The notes beneath the pieces were generated by a model. It searched no databases. It was given only the letters and a program-made list of their open reading frames with translations, and was not told the DNA's origin. Positions 39,251 through 51,196 of a stretch of DNA of 64,000 nt are shown here, piece by piece. The stretch lies in assembly GCF_964340395.1 (NCBI RefSeq), contig NC_135563.1:23454309-23518308 (forward strand), written 5' to 3'. The stretch is from Glandiceps talaboti (lineage: Eukaryota > Hemichordata > Enteropneusta > Spengelidae). How positions within the stretch are numbered: position 1 is the stretch's first letter; each line of letters opens with the position of its first letter. Position numbers and translations under genes: made by a program.

Positions 39251-39480
39251 CAGACACCTATGGAGGTGGTTCATTCTCATATGTCACCCTCAAACTATGC
39301 AACTCTTTGCCACTTGACATTCACCAAGCCTCCAGCCTGGATTGTTTCAAAACAAAACTTTAATATTTGTTCACCAAAGTCTGTGGTGTGCTTTAGTCAT
39401 TCAGTGCTACTAACTGAACAAAACAATATTGCTCTGGAAAATGGCTATAGAAATTTGACTGAAATGTATAATGTATCTGT
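39251..39480 (+). pseudogene. CR1-like retrotransposon remnant, 3' part
   Basis: ACCTATGGAGGTGGTTCATT onward reads YGGGSFSYVTLKLCNSLPLD then IHQASSLDCFKTKL, the expected continuation (YG.R.FS..AP.LWNSLP..IR.A.SLD.FK..LK) of the remnant at 37940. It is followed by a 3' tail with GGCTATAGAAATTTGA, which resembles the CTATATAAA-type ends of CR1 elements. Confidence 0.75.
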
Positions 39481-40462
39481 TAGATATACATGTCAAAGTG
39501 GGATAAGAAAGATTTTTCATTCAATTTACTATCAGAGTGCCTGGAAATGCTATCTATGGTCTAGGTTCTTAAATAAACCATGGACTGTGACTCTCAGCAC
39601 TCATTCTACTCATTTGAAATGTTTGAAAATTGCTTGTTTCTACAATTTAATCTCAAAATGATGACCAAAAATAGATGTCAGGTAAAACACAGCTACAATT
39701 GGAATATATTTGATAATTTTGAGTTCAATATTTTACTTATGTTCAAATCTATTCAGGTAATTTATCAATATACTCAGTGATCAGAAATCTCTCAATATCC
39801 AACATTATGTAATTTGTTGACAAACAAGAAATTGTACCAGAATTACGATTCTTTACATAGTTTGTTTACTATGAACATCACACATACTATCAATATTAGT
39901 AAACAAGCAATGGTTATAAATTCAGCTAATATGAAGGATTGAACCATAAATATCAAGGTTCAAACATTGTTTTCCTCAGACAATAACCAAATACAGATCC
40001 ACAGCCAAGCCCTTCAAGCAACAAACCATAATCTCTATGGTTACCAAGAATCAGAAAAAGTACATTATAAAGTAATGGAAGCCTGTCTGATTTTACAAGC
40101 TGTTAATTAGGGAGACCTCCTTCAGTGAGACAAGAAGAATCACTACATCAGAGCAAATGAATTAAGCCTACAGTTAACAGTTGCCTGGATATAAACATAC
40201 ACATATAAAGGCAATTGACATGAGAGAACACCTACATAGTCCTGTAATCTTCCTGGTGGTCTGCAAGTTTATAGTTAGGAGAATGTTGTTTACTGAACCT
40301 TGCTGTGAATGTCACACATGGTAGTATTGTGGGAGAAATGTCCTTCCTCTGTTGTGTGGAAGCAATGTGGTTGGAAAATCCTTCTTAAAACAGGAAAAAA
40401 CAATCAATCTGATTTCATAACAGCATTGCTGCATGCTTAGGGGACCTAGACAATCCAATCCT

Positions 40463-40743
40463 GCATTGTGCGACCTCTCTAAGTTAGAAAAAATGGCTAA
40501 AAATGGCTTAGAAGTAAGTTAGAACAGACCTGCTGTACACTGGGCAATTCTGGGAAACAATAAAAGTTGTGACACCTCTTTAATATTGACCCAAACGATG
40601 CTGAGGCTACTGTTTCAAGAATTATATGAAGCTTCTAACTTTGCTTGTTTCCCAGACTGCTTTGCCCAAGTGTACAGCAGGCCTCTTGTAATGGCACAAT
40701 TACCAGTTTTCACAACTCTATGTTAGAGAGGTTTGCACAATGT
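40463..40743. mobile_element. Foldback MITE with nested inverted repeats
   Basis: Outer ends CATTGTGCGACCTCTCTAA and TTAGAGAGGTTTGCACAATG pair, and inner blocks CCTGCTGTACACTGGGCAA and the reverse complement of GCCCAAGTGTACAGCAGG pair, as do TGGGAAACA and TGTTTCCCA. Length 281 bp; no coding capacity. The structure is seen directly. Confidence 0.8.
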
Positions 40744-40775
40744 AAAATTGATGAAAATTACTTTACTGATTTTCC

Positions 40776-40855
40776 TAAGGCCTATAAAAAATTGTTTGGT
40801 TCCGGTTGCCCGATCCCACCTAGTTTTTCACTGCTGACCCTAAACTTTTTTACGT
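40776..40855 (+). repeat. Dispersed repeat, copy 2
   Basis: Matches the copy at 4681-4765 over about 75 bp (GGTTCCGGTTGCCCGATCCC, CTGACCCTAAACTTT). It begins about 30 bp after the MITE. Confidence 0.6.
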
Positions 40856-41658
40856 ATTCAAGAAAAAAATAATAAAATCGCAAAAATTGTGAAGTCTCAC
40901 AAGAAACAGTGAATGCAAAAACTGACATCAACTTTAAAAAACACTAAAACTGTTCTTCCAATCTGTAATGGCTGTACATCTGATAGGAAGAAACCAATAA
41001 CACAGAGACCATATGGAAAACAACAGAAAACATAACTACCTGAAGTAGACACTCACATATGAAAAAACAATAAATAAATATATAATCTAAAATTGAGTGT
41101 AATCAGAACCACACAATAAACCAAAACAAGACAAGACATTTGTAAGTTTATAAAAAAAAAGAAATTTTAATCACAATTGGCAAAAAATTTGCAGAACAAA
41201 AAGTTCACCTTTCAGTTTGAGTTGTTCAAAATTGTAAGATCTGGGACTGGGTACTCATTTAATATTTTATATTTAATAATTTCACATGGCACATCTTCGC
41301 AACAAATTTCTTTTAAATATCTCACACTATTTTTTGGAAATATGGCTTATTAATAAAATTGAATTTTCTGATACAAATTCTCACATGTAAATATTTGACT
41401 TTTATAAAAGCTGCCGAAAATATTTTACAGAAAGGATGTACCACGACATGACAAGGCATCATAGGAAATATGACATCAGACAAGTAATTATATGTAATTT
41501 AACCAATTTCTACAAAACTTAATATAATTTGTTGCCAGAAAATAATCAGAGAAACTGGATCCATACTACTTTTTGACCGATTTAAAACTACTTGAAAACA
41601 TTAATGACTAAATGGTGTACTCACAAATATCCAAATACAAACCTGTATCTTTAGTCCA

Positions 41659-41973
41659 CTATTTGGGCAATGAAATACAAGCTTGCACTACTCTACCAAT
41701 ACATAAACCACCCTGTTCATAGGCTTTAACCAAATTAAAGCAATTTGATGCTGCTCTAATATCACCAAATATTTCATAAATATCTTCGTATAATATAATC
41801 AGAAGTTCGTTCAGCAGATCAATAGTGAATTTGAGACAGTCACCCTCAGTGCAAGCTATAAGATCAGCAATGAATTTCTCCATGGCTTTGGCAATATCAG
41901 TCTCCAGACAAGTCACCAGTGTCTTGGCTACATCTTCCAATGCTAGGCCTAGAAGGTGTAAGCCATGGTAAAC
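41659..41973 (-). CDS. Lectin-like gene exon 7 (C-terminus, stop)
   Basis: Encodes residues 539-642, VYHGLHLLGLALEDVAKTLV to IGRVVQACISLPK, then TAG (complement of 41659-41661). Heptad-like aliphatic spacing indicates helices. Cysteines at 560, 579, 584, 616, 629 and 637 could form three disulfides. Acceptor TGTCTTTTGCAG. Confidence 0.88.
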   Translation of the reverse strand, partial: VYHGLHLLGLALEDVAKTLVTCLETDIAKAMEKFIADLIACTEGDCLKFTIDLLNELLIILYEDIYEIFGDIRAASNCFNLVKAYEQGGLCIGRVVQACISLPK

Positions 41974-44900
41974 CTGCAAAAGACACAAAAAATATTGATA
42001 AATGAAAAAAAAACTAAATAAAAAATACACTGATGAATGTACTGACATTTTATATCAAACATTGTGTGTGCCAGTTTATTGAAACTCAGTTCTGTGTCAA
42101 ATGATGTGTTTTCAGCTGACACACTCCCTGTTTGGTTATACTTATTGTTTGTCGTAATGTTATTACATTATCATACATACCAGTGATTACTTGCACTGGT
42201 GCATGTGTACATTAGTGATATTTGCACTAGAGTGTGATACCAAAAGCATTACTGCATACCTGTATGCAAATTATATTCAAATGAGTATGTTTTTTTATTC
42301 CTTGTACACAAATCGCATGATTGCACATTACAATGATTTTATGGAAATTCGCTGTTTTGGATAAAACAAATTATGTAATAATAACAAAAGCCCATATGCT
42401 GTATGTGAGTGTCACTGTGGGTACTCAGTGCTATTGGTACTCATGCATGCTTGCAGTGTTTTCTATCGCTACAATTGTGAAAGTATGGGCACAGGGCAGG
42501 GAACACAGCAAGTAGTCATGCAAATACCCTAAGTTTGCTACACTTGCACTCATGTGTCATGCAGTTCTGTCATATTCTTTTGTATTTTCAGTAAAAATTA
42601 AAATAAAAAATAATTTTTGTATGACCAAAAAATTCATTGTTATGCCTTGGGGTTTTGTTAAATTATCTCAACTTCTATTTTCAAACCTTTGCAATGTATT
42701 GAACATACTACTAAATCGCTTTGGTTTTTTGAATCCCAAAATTGCAAATTTCAGTCGTCAAATCCTAATGTTCCAAAACAAAAACAAACAATTTTAGAAT
42801 AATTTACACTCATCTGAATATTTATCCTGAGCAACCTAGATTTTTTTTGGACTGAAACTGTAAATCTATCTAAATAGGTTGTTGTCATGCCAACCATTAT
42901 CTTGATCTGTAGCAGCATCAGACATGGCAAACTAAAAGTAATTTCTGATAGTCATCTGTTATGCAGTAAGCAAACAAAGATTTGGTTTGGGGCATAATGC
43001 ATTCACAACATCTGATATGTGATGGAAATCTTGACTCCACAACATGTCCACTCTTGTTAGATTTGATCAGAACTTTCAACTCCTAAATCTCTTCTCAAAG
43101 GAATCAGTTCTCATTATACCCCACACCAACTTTGATATAAGGCTTCCATTAATTGCTATATCCTTTGGCTTGATTTTATTCTACTGTTAATCATGTTAAT
43201 ATTAGCAATAAAACATCTGAGATGTCTATCCACTGACTGGTGCTTTCATAAAGTCACCACAAGAGGGCATACTCCATGAAACATTATCAGGAACATGCAT
43301 AATTATTTATTTTACATAACCACACTTAATATGAATTCAGATATTTTCGTACCATAGTATAGTTTTGTTGATGAACAAGAATAAAGTTGAAAAATTATGC
43401 AAATACTGAATCAATAGGGCTTGAAAGAGTTTTATATATATATATCTCAGCCCTTCCCCATCCTCCCCAAAGCACTTTTTCTTATATATCAGCACTCTTC
43501 TTCCTTTCCTGGCAGAATCTTTTTTATACATCAGCCCCATCTTAATTACCTCTCTGTTTTCAAATGCTTCAAAAGACTGGATGAACGTTTCCACTGTTTT
43601 GTTACCATCCTCTACACACTCTACTAGGTTAGTGTTCTTGGTACCCAGACCTACTGCTAATCCCTTGTACAGCTGTATCCAGGTTGCTTCCCTTGATCCA
43701 TTGGAATATCGGACATCTGGAAAATATGTGGAAATTCAAGTCATTATGCCAGAAGAAGAAGTCACATCTCGGACTCAAAATAGAAACAATCTTTTCTGAC
43801 CAAAGTAAAGATCATAATTTCTTGGTACTGAGCATCTAAGAAGTACAGATTCATTGGCATGGGTACATATAATGTCATCATAACTGGGTGCACCTAGGTT
43901 CATGATCAGGTCATTGACACCTAGTTTCCGATCACTACGATCATCTCCACCATATGGTCAAATTCAGTTACTCTACCACAAGATTCTGTGCTTACCCCTG
44001 ACAGCAATGTTTAATGGTATTGACATTTTGATATAAACGTCAAAACAACTGTATTGAATATTAATGAGCAATTGTCTGAATAAAGTAACCAATTACAACT
44101 TCCTGTCAGTCTGTCCATACACCCTCTATGGTCTGTCATGGACTACTACTAACATGTACTCTTCTCCCTTGCCGAAGTCAGTTTAGCCAGATTTTCGGTG
44201 ATTGAATTTGTCAGTTTGACTATATCATGTGGAGAGGATAGTGATCTTAGAAAACGTGGACAGGTATTGTAGAAAACATGGATAGATATCGTAGCAAACG
44301 TTCTACAGGTATAAGTCTAGACTACTAACACCTATAGAAGGACATGGCTTGAGTCACTTGTCAACTACATGTATAAGGTCATGTATTATATTATCTTGAA
44401 CACTAAAAGACGTCATGACCTGGGTCACAAGGCTTCTTAAAAGGTCACAATCTACATCAAACTTACCGGTGTTTAAAACGTTGAGAAACTGTCTGTTCAC
44501 CAAATATCTGACATTGTATTTCCCATCTGGTAAGAATGACTGCATTGTTACACTTCCCTTTGGTACTGGATCCTTCTTTGGGTTTTGTGTTCCCTGTACA
44601 TACCTACAGAAAACAGACAAATGTCATCTTATTGCAACTACACCGATAGTTCCCTGTACATACCTACAGAAAACAGACAAATGTCATCTTATTGCAACTA
44701 CACCGATAGTTCCCTGTACATACCTACAGAAAACAGACAAATGTCATCTTATTGCAACTACACCGATAGTTCCCTGTACATACCTACAGAAAACAGACAA
44801 ATGTCATCTTATTGCAACTACATCGATAGTTCCCTGTACATACCTACAGAAAACAGACAAATGTCATCTTATTGCAACTACACCGATAGTTCCCTGTACA

Positions 44901-47900
44901 TACCTACAGAAAACAGACAAATGTCACCTTATTGCAACTACACCGATAGTTCCCTGTACATACCTACAGAAAACAGACAAATGTCACCTTATTGCAACTA
45001 CACCGATAGTTCCCTGTACATACCTACAGAAAACAGACAAATGTCATCTTATTGCAACTACACCGATAGTTCCCTGTACATACCTACAGAAAACAGACAA
45101 ATGTCATCTTATTGCAACTACACCGATAGTTCCCTGTACATACCTACAGAAAACAGACAAATGTCATCTTATTGCAACTACATCGATAGTTCCCTGTACA
45201 TACCTACAGAAAACAGACAAATGTCATCTTATTGCAACTACACCGATAGTTCCCTGTACATACCTACAGAAAACAGACAAATGTCATCTTATTGCAACTA
45301 CACCGATAGTTCCCTGTACATACCTACAGAAAACAGACAAATGTCACCTTATTGCAACTACACCGATAGTTCCCTGTACATACCTACAGAAAACAGACAA
45401 ATGTCATCTTATTGCAACTACACCGATAGTTCCCTGTACATACCTACAGAAAACAGACAAATGTCACCTTATTGCAACTACACCGATAGTTTTTTCAAAA
45501 CATAAAATTAAGATAGATTCTTCTGGAGTTGATAAATATGAGGACAATTTTAGAATTATTCAGCAAAATTAGTTACAGTTGCAGACAGCTCTGACAAGTA
45601 TTGTATCTGATAAGAATTTTCAGGTTGCATCTTACAGTTTCAAAATGGAGTCACGTTTTAACATATGTGCTATTACCTGAAATCTAAATATTTGTCATTG
45701 TCGGCAGCATCGGGATAGATTCCAATCCAGTCTTTATTTGTGGCTTCGTCCGTTGGTATAGACCAGGACACAGTCAGATTATTACCATACTGAATACTTG
45801 TATTAGAAACATTCAGTGATTTCTCCTGTTTAACTACAGCAACCTGCCAAAGAATAAAACAATCTATTTGTCAAGATAGCTAATAATGAAAGAGAATTCG
45901 GTGGCCATATTGGATTTTAAAATAACTAAATTTTTATATCATAATTCCAAGGTGCATTCTACATTAATACAAGAAGATAAACTGTTTAATTTTGAATAAA
46001 TTCTTACTTGATTGACAGAGTCGACAACATATGCCATCCACCACTCTTGTTTATCATTTGCTATAAAAGGAAGCGATATTATTGTTTTCCCGGATCCTGG
46101 GGTTCCAACCTCTTCCCAATTCTTCCAACTGTCACCTTTTTCCAGTTGCCATGTATGCCACAAACTAATAAGTACACAGAAAATGAGATTAAAGGACAGA
46201 ATTAGATTACTGCACTCAAAAATCATATTAAATTTGTAGGAGGGCTTGGGTTTCAGCTCATTTGAACTGAAGGTCATACAAGCCTATAATTGAAAATTAT
46301 CCATGGTTTAGGGTGCTTTTAAAGCCTTCAATGACCCATTTAGGATCTGATTCTATAGACTTCCTAGAAACTATCTGGATTTTACTTTTTGTGATGCTGA
46401 ATGTCTACAACAACATGGTTTTCAGTGTGATTATGTAGCCATTTCCCAAATCATTATTTATTGTGCATGTATACTTTGCCTGAAAAAATCCAGGCTTTCA
46501 TTCCGTTTATATAATGCACTCATCATGTGGGGATAGTGAGTAATCATGTGGGGTAGTGAGTGTGATTACAGAAGTGGACCCAACCGTTGAACAGCTGACC
46601 CGTTCAGACGTTCCATTGTGAAATGGTGAACTTTTCTACAGGCAATGGTTTATCTGTCCTGAAACAAACTAAGCATTCAGAACTATTGCAATAATGTGAT
46701 ATGGTCCCTATATTTATAACTATTACATTTAGCATGTCACTCTGCCCTGGTTCTGCATGTTCTTAATGGGATGCATATCTATAATATTTTCATGGCCTTG
46801 TTCAGGAAATATTGTTTGCTGTAAGGTAACTGGTTACTATGACAACCTATGACAATCTGATAAGGACCCATTTGACTCCAACAATTCCATTTTTGTACTC
46901 ATTAAAATCAGTGATTAAAACAGGATGTTTTGAGTAATTATAAAAGGGAATAGAAATATAGCCAAAACTATCATAAAAACATCAAAGATAGAACAGTAGA
47001 AATAGTCCTTAATGACTTGATTTTGATGTAGTACTAGTACATGCTGATGAAAGTTGGAATTCTGACCATAAATTCAGTATGTCATTTAAACTTTTCATAG
47101 ACCCTAAAAATTACCATTGAACGAGTGTGTATGTTTAGCTCATGGTATTCTGTTCATTTCCAAACTTTCCTCTTTTCCATAATACCGGTAGTACCGGTGA
47201 CAATTAATGTGTTGTGAATGTTCTTAAAATGTTTAATTACATGCAGAGTAATTCATACGCTGACTGTGGTGGATAAACATGACACTGTGGCATTTAACTA
47301 CCATCCTATGTGTAAATGAAAACCACAGGTAGTAGATAGGGGGCATTGACTGTGGTAGATGGACATGACACTGTGGCATTTAACTGTCATCCTATGTGTA
47401 AATGAAAACCACAGGTAGTAGGTAGGGGGGCATTGACTGTGGTGGATGAACATGACACTGTGGCATTTAACTACCATCCTATGTGTAAATGAAAACCACA
47501 GGTAGTAGGTAGGGGGGCATTTCAGTTTATATGGAACTACATTTCATTGCATTTTTTTAGAAAATTTCATTCAGATATCTGCCAGTATAAGAGTATAAGA
47601 GTATTAAAGTCATCCCTAGTGAGTTGAATGAAGTACTTATATTATGGTTATAATCAGGCTTAATGGTATATGTAGGTGTAAGGTGGTTGAAATCTATATA
47701 ACGTAAATCTCACAAGTGAGTAGAGCTGAAGACTCTTAACAGTTGAAAAGAGTCAAGGTTGTCATAGCAACCACTTAAGCTTGCAATTAGTATCATGTAA
47801 ATTATGAATCAATGATCACTAGAAGTATTGGTAGCTAGAGGAAATGTGAATATTAGTTTATTTTTAATGATCGAGTTGTATGTAGGTTTCTGATCATGAA

Positions 47901-50900
47901 AATATTTCTTACTCAGAATGAGTGTAAACAAATGTCATATTTAAATCAATGTATGCATTGATAATTCATAATATCCTTACACAATTTGACATTTGAAATA
48001 TCAATTTTTTAAGTCAAACTTGATCTCCTCTCCATGTGTAAATGTCATTGTTCAGGAATGATCACCTTTGAAATGCCGCCATTTAAAGGTCATACAATGG
48101 ATTAACTCATATATTGTGTTACAACTATAGACGCCTCATTGATTCATAATTGTACGTAAAAAAACGAAAATACAATTAATCATAAAATGACTGATTTGTG
48201 TTTTACACCAAATTTGCTATTACACTTCAAATAGCAGGAAGTAAAGTACAAACACAATGAGAAAATTAACTTGACATTTGGAAAATTTTGTGGGAGTATG
48301 TATGCTGTAACTTGAACTGATAAATGAATTATTGTTATACGTGGTTGTACAAAAGTAAAGGGTGCAGGTTTATAATGGGTAACTGAATGTCCTGAAAGGT
48401 GTCAGAGTTTTATATATTTAATACTTTATATCTATCAAATCTATCTATCTTGTCATAAATAATTCACTACTGAGAGTATTCCATTATCAACTGTAGATTA
48501 TTCCTGTCTCTTTTGCCGTTGAACAAACTGAGTTTATTAAAGTTTTCACTATGCGAAAAGTCATATTTGACCATTATCTTTCCACCGGGGTAAATCTTGG
48601 GCAGAGGATGTGTAAATGTGGGTAGTATGAGACGAAGTAGCACCTTTGACTTAATTTACCCCCGGTGATCTCTCACCTGGGGGTTGTAGAAACAGTCAAA
48701 AGTGTTACTTCGTCTCGTACTACCCCTGGACAGAGATGGTGGTTAGGTGCGTCTCACCTAGGGTAAAGGTTGGGTAAAGGTGGGTAAATTTGACTTTTCG
48801 TATAGTGTTTACTAGTTGAGTGAAAATACTTACATAAAGCAATGACTAAAATATTCATAGAAAACTAGTGTAATTTTAAAGTTGATGAAAATTTTTGATA
48901 GTGCTGTTATTACACTTAATGCTAGAATTACTAGAGAGTTTCTTGGATATTTGACTGTATGTCATCCAATCAATCATTAACAAGGAAGTCTGCCAAAAAA
49001 TTACCAAATGTAATATAATCAGTTTGTGGCCCTCACTGATAGTATTACATAAAGATTTGTTAATGTGGAGACTCTATTAATCCTTCATGTGGGGTGGAGT
49101 GGGGGTAGGGTAGTGGGGTGGAGTGGGGTCGGGTGGGGTAGTGGGGGTGGGGTGGGGTGGGGTGGGGTAGTGGGGGTGGGGGAGTAATTAGAAGAACACC
49201 CATGATGATGACGTGGTCAATCTATTGAATATTTAAAGAAAATATAACTTTTCTTTGAACTCAATCTGTATCTGTACAAAATCGAGGGAAAGTATAACAC
49301 AAGAAAAACAATGAATTTTGTTTCCAAATCAAACATAAGTGTTTCATCACCCTATTATGCTAATATATCAGATAAGATATTTTAATATGTTCTTTCATAT
49401 ACAAATAAATAACATTTGCAATACACAACTCTCTGGTAATGCCAGGTAAAGACAATACCAAATAATTTATACATTTTTTATTGTTTTGCAATTTATTGAG
49501 TTACAAGGATTTAGTATAATGTTATTTCACATTGTTTTTCATTTATTAAAAAATAATAATCAAAAATAATTCAAAATCCAAAATAAATACCCATTTGTCA
49601 TCCATATGGCCACTTGAACCCGTACTTATAAAAAGTTATTTATTTCACTTACCTTCCTTTGCTATCCACTGTGAATACCTCATTCCCTTTATGTATATTA
49701 TTCCCAGCAGTCAATGCGTTTACCTTGGACCCTGATGGTGCTGTATCACCAATTTTACTCCAGACACCCCAGGTGCAGTAACCCCATGGATTGTCCACTT
49801 TATCACAGGTAGTTTGATAAATATGATGTAAATGACCATCAGATCCAAGAATAAAAACTTCCAAGACATCATTAAAGAAAGAGTGACTTTTGGGGTGAGA
49901 GACAGGTTGACTTGTTTTTAGTGCCATTGGCTGAGTATCACCTGAATAATAAACAAAACCTTGCTTTATGTCTTCACGAAGAAAGACTGAACAATTCACT
50001 TTTCATTTTATGAAATGGTCTGTCTTTCCCCATTTTGAAATTTCCAGATGTTCACATGATGTATGAAACACATGGGGATGATACAAATCCACAATTCAAA
50101 AAAGAACACTTTATATCTGGTGGACACCAGAGGGCACTATAACACAACATTTTATCATGTTTTAACACAGCCACTGCACTCACATGACTTGACAGGAATG
50201 AATACAGAAGCAAGTAAACATTTGTTGCTCTTAATGAAAATTGTATTCATTTTATTGTAAATATGTTATATTATATATAAAATGAAATAAAAATTATGAA
50301 AAAAGGCAGTAGAAGGGACATATACTTCAAACATTTGCACATGTGTCACAAACATATTTAATTGATGTCTCTTCTAATGTGTACATAGCAATGTGTACAT
50401 AGTTTAGAACACTCTACACAGGATGTCCTAACAAACAGTAAGTCAAGGTAATTCAAGTGAAGAAGCCCTACAATCAAACTATATCTACATAAACTGTTCA
50501 AAGAAGTAGGCAATTTTCAATCTTCCACCCTTATTTTTTGCACATTCTGACCAAGAATTTCTTGGATTTGAACCAAGAAGCTATTTTGTCTTCTTTTCAA
50601 GGATGAGGTCAATTTACTTGTTTGTTTGTACTGGGACAGCAATTACCATGAACAGAATGATAAATGAAGAGTCAATAGACCTGAGGTCATGGAGGGGTCA
50701 ACAAACTTCTTTTGAGGTGAACTAGGATGACATCATAGGGTCAACAAACTTTTAGTGAAGTGAAACTAAAGTTGGTTTATTTGTTGCAATCAGCTTTAGA
50801 GTTTAAGAGAATTGTGAGTGCTACCCCATAGAATACTGCTATGAGATAACTGTATGGAAGATATGACACAAACATAAAGTATCAATATCTACATTTTTGA

Positions 50901-51158
50901 CTTTCTTTAAACAACAGAAATCATTTCAACAGTATATGCTGTGTATGGAGTATGGTTGGCTTTTTTCGCAGTAAGAATGTGATGTTTTATTTTTCTAGTG
51001 AGAACTGATATTGTTTTTGAAATTTATGAAAAATTGTTTTTTTGCGGAAAATATACATGCTATTTTCTATCTCAATAAGACACCCATTTTTTCTTGAATG
51101 CCATGTTTTTTTTCTGTTTCTCATTGAGTGACCAGTCCTATTTGTTTTTTAGAAAAGT

Positions 51159-51196
<38 letters not shown>

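Larger units (their letters stand above)
39480..41658. other. Intergenic DNA between retrotransposon and lectin-like gene
   Basis: AT-rich, no gene recognised. It contains a foldback MITE at 40463-40743, a dispersed repeat copy at 40776-40855, and presumably the 3' UTR of the minus-strand gene that ends at 41659. Confidence 0.6.
46165..49652 (-). other. Intron 2 of the lectin-like gene
   Basis: 3.5 kb with an 86-bp tandem triplication (47261-47520), a MITE (48548-48806) and a G-rich GGGGT tract (49083-49184). The rest is plain AT-rich DNA. Confidence 0.85.

Noticed and set aside
39260-39661. Plus-strand frame of 133 codons
   Set aside because: It overlaps the retrotransposon remnant in a different frame; the homologous frame is the RT one.
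44415-45572. Plus-strand reading frame of 385 codons with 15 copies of a 20-residue repeat
   Set aside because: It is antisense to the spliced lectin-like gene and exists because the 60-bp unit is a multiple of three with no stop; a second plus frame is open as well. No start or splice context supports it.
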